Shown here: positions 35,488 through 43,854 of the stretch, piece after piece
How the letters are laid out: each line of letters starts with the position of its first letter
Position numbering within the stretch: position 1 is the first letter of the stretch
From: BOKV01 sp041739465
GTDB lineage: Bacteria > Pseudomonadota > Alphaproteobacteria > Rhizobiales > Rhizobiaceae
Assembly: GCA_041739465.1 (NCBI GenBank)
Contig: JBGSNX010000016.1
Coordinates: forward strand, 23,575 to 87,574
Length of the DNA: 64,000 bases
Direction: 5' to 3'
Program-made: the position numbers and the translations under genes
Notes under the pieces: model-generated
What the model saw: the letters and a program-made list of their open reading frames with translations, nothing else
Told to the model about the DNA's origin: nothing
Database searches by the model: none

Positions 35488-36813
35488 ATGGTTTTTGTGG
35501 AAACAGGTCTGGTTCTGCTGTTCACGCTGGTGAACGGCCTGCTGGCAATGTCTGAGCTGGCGGTGGTGTCTTCGCGCCCGGCGCGCCTGCAAATTCTTGA
35601 AAAGAACGGGGTTCCAGGCGCGCGTCTGGCGCTGAAGCTGGGAAGCGACCCCGGCTCGTTCCTCTCCACCGTCCAGATCGGCATCACCCTGGTTGGCGTT
35701 CTTTCCGGCGCGTTTTCTGGCGCAACCCTTGGCGAGCGGCTTTCGCTGTGGTTGGTTTCTGCAGGAATGCCGGTTTTCTGGGCTGCCATTGTCGGTGTCA
35801 CGCTGGTTGTGACCATGGTCACTTATTTGTCGCTGATCATTGGTGAACTGGTTCCCAAGCGACTGGCGCTGCGCAATCCGGAGCGCATTGCCTGTTTTGT
35901 CGCGCCCGCGATGATTGTGCTCTCACGCATTTCGTGGCCGCTGGTATTCCTGCTGAATTCCTCAGGGCGTTTCGTGCTGTGGCTGATCGGGCAAAAGGAC
36001 GAGTCGCAACAGCGCATCACCGAAGAGGAAATCCGTACGCTGGTCGCCGAGGCTGAAACCGCCGGGGTTATCGAACCGGGCGAACGGCACATGATTGCGC
36101 AGGTCATGCGGCTTGGCGACCGGCCGGTGCGCTCGGTCATGACTCCGCGGGTTGATGTCGATCTGCTGGACCTATCCGATGATGTTGCTGAAAACATCGC
36201 AATCATTCGCAAAAGCCCGCATTCGCGGTTTCCGGTTCATGAAGGCAATCCGGATGAGGTTATCGGCATCATCTGGTCCAAGGATCTCATCGGATTTGCA
36301 AATGGCAACAGCGCAAGCCTGCGATCGCTGGTGCGTCATGCGCCGATCATCCCGGCGCCAGTGGATGCGTTGGATGTGATTGACACGCTCAAACGCTCTG
36401 CCGTCCACATGGGCCTGGTTCACGACGAATACGGCAATTTCCTTGGTGTTGTGACCACAGCGGACATATTGGAGGCCATAGTCGGCTCCTTCGCAACGGA
36501 AGAAGGGGACGCAGAAGAAGCGATTGTCACCCGTTCTGACGGATCGTTGCTGGTTTCCGGCTGGATGCCTGTTGTGGAACTTGCCGAGGCGTTGGCTTTG
36601 CCATTGCCGAAAAACCGTTCCTATGAAACGGCGGCCGGGATGCTGATTGATGCATTCGGGAAATTGCCGGAAGTGGGCGACAAGACCAGCATCGGCAATT
36701 GGCACTTTGAAGTGCTTGATCTGGATGGTCGGCGCATCGACAAGTTGCTGGCCACGCCCGGCGTTGGAAAACGCGGAAAGGCTCCTGCTGCAATTGCCAC
36801 CAAGTCCAAATGA
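35488..36813 (+). CDS. CNNM/CorC-type hemolysin-family membrane protein
   Basis: This 441-residue inner-membrane protein has an N-terminal CNNM (DUF21) domain of four hydrophobic segments (residues about 1-185), a tandem CBS pair from PVRSVMTPRVDVDLLD to about residue 335, and a C-terminal CorC_HlyC domain (SLLVSGWMPVVELAEAL). The family is linked to magnesium or sodium-coupled cation export and was named after TlyC hemolysins; haemolysis is not implied here. The first ATG starts the first hydrophobic segment. It lies 64 bases after tRNA-Val and is followed by a terminator. Confidence 0.92.
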   Translation: MVFVETGLVLLFTLVNGLLAMSELAVVSSRPARLQILEKNGVPGARLALKLGSDPGSFLSTVQIGITLVGVLSGAFSGATLGERLSLWLVSAGMPVFWAAIVGVTLVVTMVTYLSLIIGELVPKRLALRNPERIACFVAPAMIVLSRISWPLVFLLNSSGRFVLWLIGQKDESQQRITEEEIRTLVAEAETAGVIEPGERHMIAQVMRLGDRPVRSVMTPRVDVDLLDLSDDVAENIAIIRKSPHSRFPVHEGNPDEVIGIIWSKDLIGFANGNSASLRSLVRHAPIIPAPVDALDVIDTLKRSAVHMGLVHDEYGNFLGVVTTADILEAIVGSFATEEGDAEEAIVTRSDGSLLVSGWMPVVELAEALALPLPKNRSYETAAGMLIDAFGKLPEVGDKTSIGNWHFEVLDLDGRRIDKLLATPGVGKRGKAPAAIATKSK

Positions 36814-36814
36814 A

Positions 36815-36840
36815 AAGGCGCGGACCAGCCGCGCCTTATA
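36815..36840. terminator. terminator between the CNNM gene and the lipoprotein gene
   Basis: AAGGCGCGG, ACCAG, CCGCGCCTT is a perfect 9-bp stem. T-rich sequence follows more clearly on the minus strand (TTTTCATTT), so it may serve both convergent genes. Confidence 0.7.
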
Positions 36841-36862
36841 GCCATTAACGAAGAAGTGGCGT

Positions 36863-37555
36863 TCAGCCGGCTTTCTTCTTGCCCTTTGTCTTGGTGATCG
36901 ACATCACATGGCCGATCACCCGCGACTGCAAGGCGTTGTTTTTCTCAATGGTCGTGTGGGTGATTTCTTCGCGCCCGCCCATGGAAACGTTTGAAAGGGA
37001 GCCAGAAAAACCGGAGCCCTTGTAAACGCGGTTGTCGCCATTGGGGATGTAGTAGTTCACCACGGTGCCGACATTCTTGCCGATGTAGCCCGGCTCGGTC
37101 GGGTCAAACATTACCACGTAGGAGACCTTGATGCCGCGATTGCCAAGGTAGGTCGCCATTTTCGAGGCATCGTTGGCACCAAGCGAGTGGCCCATGATGA
37201 CGATCGGATAGGAAACCTGCTTGGCCTTGTCGCGGGCGATGATGCGGTCGGCGAGTGCCTGCCATTCGGTGTAGCTGGTCGAAACCGCATACACCCCGGC
37301 GCGATTGATCTTCGCCGCCATCACGTCCATGCCGCGCGAAAAAATATCCATCAGGCCGCGCATCAAATAGACCTCGCCGGTACGCCTTGCCGAGGCTTCC
37401 GGTGAGTTCTGGGTGGTGACCACCTTTACCGGGTCTTCACTGCGCGCGCCGCCTGCGCTCGTCGAAGAACCTGTCGAGGAGCAGGCTGACAACGCAAGCG
37501 CGCCGGAAAGCGCAACAAGCGAAGCAAACCGCGATACTGCAGCGAAATGAGTCAT
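36863..37555 (-). CDS. lipoprotein with alpha/beta-hydrolase-like GHSLG motif
   Basis: This protein of about 230 residues has a lipoprotein signal (SGALALSACSS, lipid-modified Cys25) and a serine-hydrolase elbow MGHSLGANDA (Ser124). The rest (YVVMFDPTEPGYIGKNVGTV; YYIPNGDNRVYKGSGFSG) resembles lipase-like proteins of unknown function in rhizobia. Whether the catalytic Asp and His are in place is unclear; HTTIEKN near the end may carry the histidine. The ATG chosen begins the signal peptide; the frame runs 21 codons further without support. Confidence 0.7.
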   Translation of the reverse strand: MTHFAAVSRFASLVALSGALALSACSSTGSSTSAGGARSEDPVKVVTTQNSPEASARRTGEVYLMRGLMDIFSRGMDVMAAKINRAGVYAVSTSYTEWQALADRIIARDKAKQVSYPIVIMGHSLGANDASKMATYLGNRGIKVSYVVMFDPTEPGYIGKNVGTVVNYYIPNGDNRVYKGSGFSGSLSNVSMGGREEITHTTIEKNNALQSRVIGHVMSITKTKGKKKAG

Positions 37556-37757
37556 GAAGCCAACCTGTGAAATGACAATACCTTGAGACCGGAATCCCAA
37601 CATGATCCGGCAAATCAAGTCTTAAATCGCAGCCCTGTCGGCTCGCGTAAAGCTGCTTTTGTCCAGCATTGGAGGCTTTGGCAGCAAGTGTTGCACAAAT
37701 GCCATTGCCGTCAGCTTGCGGCCTGCCGATTTGTCGTTTCGCAAGGTCAGTATCGGC

Positions 37758-38351
37758 TCAGTGGATGCCTGGGATGATGCGTGCGGTGCGCTTCATGTAG
37801 GCGCGATATTCCTCACCGAATTGAGCTTCCATCATCGCTTCCTCCTTGCCGACACGCAGGAAATACAGCGTGCCAAAGCCGATGATGGCTGAAAACCCGG
37901 CCAGCCAGTTTGCCAGCAGGAACGGCTGGGCGACGGCCCACAGCCAGAAAGCGGTATACATCGGGTGACGAACCTTTTCGTATATTCCCGATGTCACCAG
38001 CTTGTGGTTTTCCCGCAGGTCAAGGCTGTAGGACCACATTGCGCCCAGCGCCTTGTGGGTGATGCGGAACAGCCGCAGTGAAACGGCAAACAGCACCAAA
38101 CCGACGATCACGATCAACGGATGGGTCTGGTGGTCGAGGGCCGCCGGAAAGCCGCCAAAAACCCAGACCACAGGAATGATGCCAAGGCCGATATTGGCAG
38201 CAGTCATAGCGATGCGTTCGGTGCCGGAGCGGGCGGTTTTTTCCACCTTCATCTTGCGGGCGCGCCGGTTCGGTATCCAGCGGATGAGTGCCCATCCGGC
38301 AATGCAAAGGCACCAAATCACCTTGCCTGCCAATACCCAATCAATAGTCAT
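37758..38351 (-). CDS. isoprenylcysteine methyltransferase (ICMT)-family membrane protein
   Basis: This 197-residue integral membrane protein has about five hydrophobic segments. The C-terminal signature LVTSGIYEKVRHPMYTAFWL followed by EEAMMEAQFGEEYRAYMKRT is the hallmark of the ICMT/PEMT-like methyltransferase family, binding S-adenosylmethionine at the membrane surface. Bacterial members act on small or lipid substrates, mostly unknown. The start is the second ATG of a close pair. It is followed at 202 bases by the hydrolase-like lipoprotein gene and preceded at 35 bases by the membrane hydrolase gene. Confidence 0.85.
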   Translation of the reverse strand: MTIDWVLAGKVIWCLCIAGWALIRWIPNRRARKMKVEKTARSGTERIAMTAANIGLGIIPVVWVFGGFPAALDHQTHPLIVIVGLVLFAVSLRLFRITHKALGAMWSYSLDLRENHKLVTSGIYEKVRHPMYTAFWLWAVAQPFLLANWLAGFSAIIGFGTLYFLRVGKEEAMMEAQFGEEYRAYMKRTARIIPGIH

Positions 38352-38386
38352 GGACGCCATCCTGCGGTTTCATTTGAAGTTGACGT

Positions 38387-39565
38387 CTATACGAGCTTTC
38401 CATGAGCATCAATCGCGTCAGTCAATGCGGGGTTGAGTGCCAGCTCGCGTGAATTGAGCGGTCCAAACAGCCGCAGCATATAGTCGTAGGGCACGCGAAC
38501 ATCCTGGTAGAGAATGTACTGGCGGTGCGTTTCATAAAAGGACTTGCGGATTTTGGCAAAGCGCTTGGCGCTGATCGCTTTCTTGTAATCGGGCCGGTCG
38601 AGGCGAAGTTCTGCGCCAAGTTCGCCTATGCCCAGTTCCTCGAACGGGTTTGACTTATAGAAAGCGATGAAGTCGTGCTTGGTCTGGATTTCGTGCCAGA
38701 ACAGCGATTTTTCTGCGACAACCCGCTTTGTCCAGTCGCGAAGGAAACCTGCACCGGGCGCCAGGGCGATCTTCAGCAGGCTGGAGCCAAGCGCCAGGAA
38801 AACCACCCGCTTGGTGGCAAGCAGGCCGGGATTTTCCTCAAGTGCAAGGGCAAGCGCTGCAACTGCCCAAACCGCACCAAATGAATGCCCGGAAATGATG
38901 ATCTCGTCGTGGTCTGATGCCTTGATCCGGGATGCAAGCTGGGTCGCAAAATCATGGTAGCGCGCCTCGATGGCCGGATTGCTGCGATGGACCATGTCGC
39001 GGGCAAATCCCCAGTCGTTGATGGTCAAAAGCAGATACAACCGTTCGCCGGGCCATTTGCATAGGATGAGCGTGGAAACAGCTGCAAAGATCAGCGTGCC
39101 GATTGCCAGCGCGATTCCCGAAACCAGAAACCCTGCCAAGAACCAGAAAAGCAGCGCGCTGAAAATTGCGAAAATGGCCAGCAAAAGAACCGGGAAAATG
39201 GTGAAAGCGAAATAGCGCTTGCTGGCCTTCCAGTAGCGGGAGACCGTGCCATCCAGGAAGAAGGCCATGAATTTGGGCATGTTGGCGAGGAAGCCGGCAG
39301 GGTGCGGCACACCCTCATAATCTTCGATGATGTCCTGCCAGGAAAACAGCACGATGTCGGTGCTGGTTTTCCAGTTCGCGCCCTGTGTCTCACTGTGGCT
39401 TGCGATGCAATTGTTGCCAGCTGCATCGTCCAGCGATTTGCGCTCGTGTTGGAACTTCCAAATCTCGCCGGTCTTGTTGGCGCAATGGCGGATGCGGTCC
39501 ATCTGGCTTTGTGGCGAGGTCTTTTCAAAGCCCGGGAAAACGAGCACCAGTGTTGACTTTTTCAT
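38387..39565 (-). CDS. membrane-anchored alpha/beta-hydrolase-like protein of unknown function
   Basis: I do not recognise a named family. The 392-residue protein opens with a hydrolase-like strand (STLVLVFPGFEKT), has two to three hydrophobic segments in one block (about residues 119-169), and then a nucleophile elbow IIISGHSFGAVWA (Ser228), so a serine hydrolase domain appears to be interrupted by a membrane hairpin. A late acidic segment (YKSNPFEELGIG) and YETHRQYILYQDVRVPYDYM may hold the remaining catalytic residues. It lies 53 bases after soxG and may read through from that operon, or form an envelope unit with the ICMT gene. Confidence 0.65.
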   Translation of the reverse strand: MKKSTLVLVFPGFEKTSPQSQMDRIRHCANKTGEIWKFQHERKSLDDAAGNNCIASHSETQGANWKTSTDIVLFSWQDIIEDYEGVPHPAGFLANMPKFMAFFLDGTVSRYWKASKRYFAFTIFPVLLLAIFAIFSALLFWFLAGFLVSGIALAIGTLIFAAVSTLILCKWPGERLYLLLTINDWGFARDMVHRSNPAIEARYHDFATQLASRIKASDHDEIIISGHSFGAVWAVAALALALEENPGLLATKRVVFLALGSSLLKIALAPGAGFLRDWTKRVVAEKSLFWHEIQTKHDFIAFYKSNPFEELGIGELGAELRLDRPDYKKAISAKRFAKIRKSFYETHRQYILYQDVRVPYDYMLRLFGPLNSRELALNPALTDAIDAHGKLV

Positions 39566-39618
39566 TGGCCTATCGCGCTTTGCCGCAGCGTCGCGGCGAA
39601 CTTCCGGTACGGTTCCGG

Positions 39619-40161
39619 TCAGGCCGATCTAGCTGCATCGGCAAGGTAATTCCAGACGTAATCGGAGAACGAGCGCCAGCATTCCACGCGAAAGCGGTGT
39701 TCACTTTCCCGCACAAGGACAATTTCCGACTTCGCAAGCAAAGTTCGCGCGCAAGCTCCAACCGGAAACGCCTTGAGCGAAAGGTCACGCGGGCAGCCCG
39801 AATTGAGGGTAGAAGCCGCCTTTGGACCTTCGACGATGATGGCGGTGTTGCGATGGGAAACGTCAACGGCGCTGAACAGATATCCGTCAGTTTCACTCAG
39901 ACGCGCCGCAAGGTTTGATCCAGATGCTGCAATGATCAGCCACTCATCCGGCCCCAGCTTCAGGACAATTGTGCCGCTTTCAGCATTGGTGCTGCCGATC
40001 TCTGAGGGAAGCGGAACGCCGCAACTTTCGGCAAGCGCCGCGAGGGCCTCCTTGCCGGCCCGCAAGCTAACGCGTTCGGCGGCAGCAGCTGGTGAAAGTG
40101 TGACGCCGGACAGCGCGAAAGCACGGTCTGCCAAAGGGTGGTGGCGCATGATCTCAGCCAT
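39619..40161 (-). CDS. soxG: sarcosine oxidase gamma subunit
   Basis: This is the gamma subunit of heterotetrameric sarcosine oxidase, 180 residues, with a GcvT-like fold without catalytic sites. Typical segments are LKLGPDEWLIIA, VDVSHRNTAIIVEGPKAAS and CPRDLSLKAFPVGACARTLL. It overlaps the alpha-subunit gene by 8 bases and ends the operon. Confidence 0.92.
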   Translation of the reverse strand: MAEIMRHHPLADRAFALSGVTLSPAAAAERVSLRAGKEALAALAESCGVPLPSEIGSTNAESGTIVLKLGPDEWLIIAASGSNLAARLSETDGYLFSAVDVSHRNTAIIVEGPKAASTLNSGCPRDLSLKAFPVGACARTLLAKSEIVLVRESEHRFRVECWRSFSDYVWNYLADAARSA

Positions 40162-43123
40162 TCACACGGCCTCCTTCTTCATCGAAGAACACGGATGCGG
40201 TCACTTCAACCGCGATGCTGCCATTTGGCATTGGAACGTGCAGCGTTTCGCCCAGTTTTTCGCGACCGTCTTCAATGAGACCCAGCGCGATAGACCTTCC
40301 GCAATTGGCTGACCAGTATGAGGAGGTAACGAACCCGATCATCGGCATGGGGATTGGCGCGGCAGGATCGGCAACAATCTGAGCGCCTTCCTCAAGCACA
40401 ATGTTCGGGTCGATGGTCTTCAAGCCAACCAGCTGGCGGCGACCCTTCGCTACCAGATCGGGCCGCTTGAGGCCGCGAATGCCGACAAAGTCCTGCTTGG
40501 TCTTGCCAATGGCCCAGGCAACTCCGGCATCGTCCGGCGTGACGGTGCCATCGGTGTCCTGACCAACGATGATGAAGCCCTTTTCGGCACGAAGGATGTG
40601 CATGGCCTCGGTTCCGTAGGGTGTCAGCCCGAGCGGCGCGCCGCGTTTGCAAATTTCTTCCCAGACGGCCAATCCATGGTCTGCCGGAACGTTGATTTCA
40701 TACCCGGCTTCACCGGTGAACGACACGCGCATCAGCCTCGTTGGAACCCCGCAGAACGTACCCTCGCGGATCGACATGTGCGGCATGGCATCAAGGTCAA
40801 TGCCGCCAACCAATGGCTCGATAATCTCGCGTGCCTTTGGTCCCTGCACCGCGATGACCGACCATTGCTCGGAAATGGAGGTCAGCCAGACTTTCCACTG
40901 CGGGAACTCGGTCTGGAGGTAGTCTTCCATCATGTTCATGACGCGCGCAGCGCCGCCGGTGGTGGTAGTGACGTGAAAACGGTCATCTGCCAGGCGCCCG
41001 ATTACCCCGTCATCATAGATGAAGCCGTCTTCACGCAGCATGATGCCATAGCGGCAGCGGCCCGGCTCAAGCTTGTCCCAGGGATTGGTGTACATGATGT
41101 TCATGAACTTGACGGCGTCGGGGCCAACCACTTCGATCTTGCCCAGCGTTGAGGCATCGAAAATGCCGGCAGCGTTGCGTACCGCCAGGCATTCGCGGTT
41201 GACCGCGTCGTGCATGGTCTCGCCGGTGCGCGGGAAATACCAGGCGCGCTTCCATTGGCCGACATCTTCAAACACCGCGCCATTGCGCTGCGCCCAGGCA
41301 TGGGTGGGTGTGCGGCGGGTAACGTCAAACAATTCGCCCTTGGCATGGTTTACGATGGTGCCAAAGGTAACCGGCGTGAATGGCGAGCGGAATGTGGTGT
41401 GGCCAACTGCGGGTATTGCGGTTCCTAGCGCGTCGGCAGCGATGGCAAGGCTGTGCAGGTTCGAGAGTTTGCCCTGGTCGCTGGCCATGCCGGTTGTGGT
41501 GTAGCGTTTCACGTGCTCGATCGAGCGGAAACCTTCCTTGACCGCAAGGCGAATGTCCTTGGCGGTAACGTCGTTCTGGTAGTCGACGAACGCTTTGACG
41601 AAATCCTTCGGCCCAGCGCCCTTGCCCGATCCCAGCATGAAGCCAGCCATGGTGACCTGCTCGTCACATTCGGGCGCAGGCCCACCGGTTGCACGGGCAG
41701 CCTGCCCTATGGCCTCGGCCAATGTCAACGTGCCATTGCTTGCTCCAACGCTGATGCATTCATCGGCACCAATACCGGGCAGGAAGCGGCCGCCCGCTTC
41801 GTCCCATTCAAGCTTGCCGCGCGACTGCGAAAACAGGTGCACAGAAGGGGTCCAGCCGCCCGACATCAGCAGGCAGTCTATTTCAAGGCGCGTACCGCCT
41901 TCGCCTTCCAGTGTTTCAACTGTCATCGACTTCACGCGCAACCGCCCGGAAGTTGCGGTAACTGCACTGCCGGTTTTCACCGGAATGGAAAGCTCGTTGG
42001 CTTGTGCCAGCAGCGCCGACGAAACGTCCTTGCGACTGTCGACAATGGCCACGATCTCGACGCCCGCCTGGCGCAGGTCGAATGCGACCTGCCATGCCGA
42101 ATCGCAGGCCGAATAGACACCTATCTTGCGCCCCGGCGTCACACCATGCTGGTTGAGGAACAATTGTGCTGCAGATGCCAGCATGATGCCTGGCCGGTCA
42201 TTGTCGGCAAACACCAAGTGGCGCTCGATGGCGCCGGTGGCGGCGATCACCTTTCCAGCCCGCACCTGCCAGAGCCGTTCGCGCGGCAACTCAGGGGCTG
42301 GGCGGTCCAGATGGTCTGTCACGCGCTGCGCCAGTGTCACCATGTTCTGGCTGTAATAGCCAAATGCCGTCGTGCGCGGCAGCAGGGTGACATTGGGCAT
42401 GTTTGCCAATTGATCCATCTGTGCCATCGCCCAGTCGAAGGCGGGCAGGCCGCCAATCGTTGAAGAACAATCGGCGCGCAAATGGCCGCCAAAGCCGGGA
42501 TTCTCGTCGCAGAGAATTACTTTTTTTCCGGCGCGCGCAGCCCCCATTGCTGCAACTATTCCCGCTGCTCCGCCGCCGACGACCAACACATCGCAGTGTT
42601 CGAAGCGGTTGGCGTAGTGGTCAGGGTCGGCCTCCTTTGGCGCTGAACCCAGACCCGCCGCCTGGCGGATGATCGGCTCATAGACGTGTTTCCAGAAGGA
42701 TTTGGGCCACATGAAAGTCTTGTAGTAAAACCCGGCCGGGAAAAACCTTCCCAGCAGGTCGTTGACAGCACCTGCATCAAAAGTAAGCGAAGGCCAGCGG
42801 TTCTGGCTCTTTGCCATCATGCCATCGAAGACTTCCTGGACGCTGGCTCGCACGTTCGGCTCGGTGCGCACGGCATCGCGGGAAATCGTTGCCAGCGCAT
42901 TGGGCTCTTCCGCACCGCCTGCAAGAATGCCGCGCGGGCGGTGGTATTTGAACGACCGACCTGCCAGGTGGATGCCGTTGGCAATCAACGCTGAAGCCAG
43001 CGTGTCGCCCTCCAGCGCGCCAAGAGGCCTGCCATCCCAGGTGAAGCTGACGGTTTTGGCAGGGCTGAGCCGGCCCTTGCCGGGAATTCGGTTCTGGCCG
43101 AAATTGCGTGCGCCCGCGCTCAT
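40154..43123 (-). CDS. soxA: sarcosine oxidase alpha subunit
   Basis: This 989-residue subunit of the tetrameric enzyme oxidises sarcosine to glycine and passes the methyl group to tetrahydrofolate as 5,10-methylene-THF. It contains an N-terminal 2Fe-2S-like fold (FTWDGRPLGALEGDTLASAL), a nucleotide-binding Rossmann domain (VLVVGGGAAGIVAAMGAARA at about residue 175) and a C-terminal GcvT-type folate-binding domain (from about residue 600; ILRAEKGFIIVGQDTDGTVT). Its start overlaps soxD by 4 bases. Confidence 0.96.
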   Translation of the reverse strand: MSAGARNFGQNRIPGKGRLSPAKTVSFTWDGRPLGALEGDTLASALIANGIHLAGRSFKYHRPRGILAGGAEEPNALATISRDAVRTEPNVRASVQEVFDGMMAKSQNRWPSLTFDAGAVNDLLGRFFPAGFYYKTFMWPKSFWKHVYEPIIRQAAGLGSAPKEADPDHYANRFEHCDVLVVGGGAAGIVAAMGAARAGKKVILCDENPGFGGHLRADCSSTIGGLPAFDWAMAQMDQLANMPNVTLLPRTTAFGYYSQNMVTLAQRVTDHLDRPAPELPRERLWQVRAGKVIAATGAIERHLVFADNDRPGIMLASAAQLFLNQHGVTPGRKIGVYSACDSAWQVAFDLRQAGVEIVAIVDSRKDVSSALLAQANELSIPVKTGSAVTATSGRLRVKSMTVETLEGEGGTRLEIDCLLMSGGWTPSVHLFSQSRGKLEWDEAGGRFLPGIGADECISVGASNGTLTLAEAIGQAARATGGPAPECDEQVTMAGFMLGSGKGAGPKDFVKAFVDYQNDVTAKDIRLAVKEGFRSIEHVKRYTTTGMASDQGKLSNLHSLAIAADALGTAIPAVGHTTFRSPFTPVTFGTIVNHAKGELFDVTRRTPTHAWAQRNGAVFEDVGQWKRAWYFPRTGETMHDAVNRECLAVRNAAGIFDASTLGKIEVVGPDAVKFMNIMYTNPWDKLEPGRCRYGIMLREDGFIYDDGVIGRLADDRFHVTTTTGGAARVMNMMEDYLQTEFPQWKVWLTSISEQWSVIAVQGPKAREIIEPLVGGIDLDAMPHMSIREGTFCGVPTRLMRVSFTGEAGYEINVPADHGLAVWEEICKRGAPLGLTPYGTEAMHILRAEKGFIIVGQDTDGTVTPDDAGVAWAIGKTKQDFVGIRGLKRPDLVAKGRRQLVGLKTIDPNIVLEEGAQIVADPAAPIPMPMIGFVTSSYWSANCGRSIALGLIEDGREKLGETLHVPMPNGSIAVEVTASVFFDEEGGRVNG

Positions 43124-43491
43124 GCGTTTTCTCCGCTGCTGACGGTGGCGCGCAACGGTTCATTGGCAGGGGTGCCCCGGCCTTTGGGCGTGGCGGCGAG
43201 AATTTGCTCGGCACTCAGTTCCGGCTTGGGTTCTCCTGCCTTGTAGGTGCAGATGAACTTGTCGGAGACGGAATGGCGTGCCGCGTTGAAAAACCGGCCG
43301 CAGCCATGCACATGCCGCCAGCGCTCGAACACGACGCCTTTGTGGTTGTCGCGGATGAAGAAGAACTTCTCGAAGTCTTCGTCACTGACCGCGTTCCAGT
43401 CGGCGGGGCGGGCAATGTGCGCCTCGCCGGCATGACGGAACTCCAGTTCCGGCAGGTCGCGTTCGCAATAAGGGCAGTTGATCAGCAGCAT
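43120..43491 (-). CDS. soxD: sarcosine oxidase delta subunit
   Basis: This is the small zinc-binding delta subunit, 123 residues. The N-terminal LINCPYCERDLPELEFRHAG with its CPYC motif and the following HVHGCGRFFNAARH segment are diagnostic. The first base of its ATG is the last base of the cupin stop (TGATG), so translation is coupled to the cupin gene. Confidence 0.94.
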   Translation of the reverse strand: MLLINCPYCERDLPELEFRHAGEAHIARPADWNAVSDEDFEKFFFIRDNHKGVVFERWRHVHGCGRFFNAARHSVSDKFICTYKAGEPKPELSAEQILAATPKGRGTPANEPLRATVSSGENA

Positions 43492-43844
43492 CAGATAACG
43501 TCCTTTCGGGATGCCGTAGCCACGTCGCCAGTGTTCGGCGTACCTGCGGGCTCAATCAGCATCAAGCAGGCTTCTTCTTCAGCCTTGGGGCAATGTTCGA
43601 TGCCCTTGGGCACCACATAAAATTCGCCCGGGCCAAGCACAACATTTCCATCACGCATCTGAATTGTCAGCTTGCCGGAAATCACCATGAAGAAGTCGTC
43701 AGTGTCAGCATGTGAGTGCCAGTTGAACTCGCCCTGTACCTTGACGAGCATCAAGTCATTGCCGTTGAAGGAACCGACAATCTTTGGTGACCAGTGCTCT
43801 GAGAAGAGTGTCAGTTTGTTAGCCAGATTGATTGGGTGATGCAT
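43491..43844 (-). CDS. cupin-domain protein inside the sarcosine oxidase operon
   Basis: This is a 117-residue single cupin domain. Motif 1 is GEFNWHSHADTDDFFMVISG and motif 2 is GPGEFYVVPKGIEHCP, with three His and one Glu placed as metal ligands. The DDFFM variant is common in small cupins of unknown role. It starts 10 bases after soxB ends and shares one base with the soxD start, so it is an integral operon member. Standard soxBDAG operons do not include it. It may sense or process a substrate or a folate or formaldehyde product; this is a guess. Confidence 0.88.
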   Translation of the reverse strand: MHHPINLANKLTLFSEHWSPKIVGSFNGNDLMLVKVQGEFNWHSHADTDDFFMVISGKLTIQMRDGNVVLGPGEFYVVPKGIEHCPKAEEEACLMLIEPAGTPNTGDVATASRKDVI

Positions 43845-43854
43845 TTATCTGACC

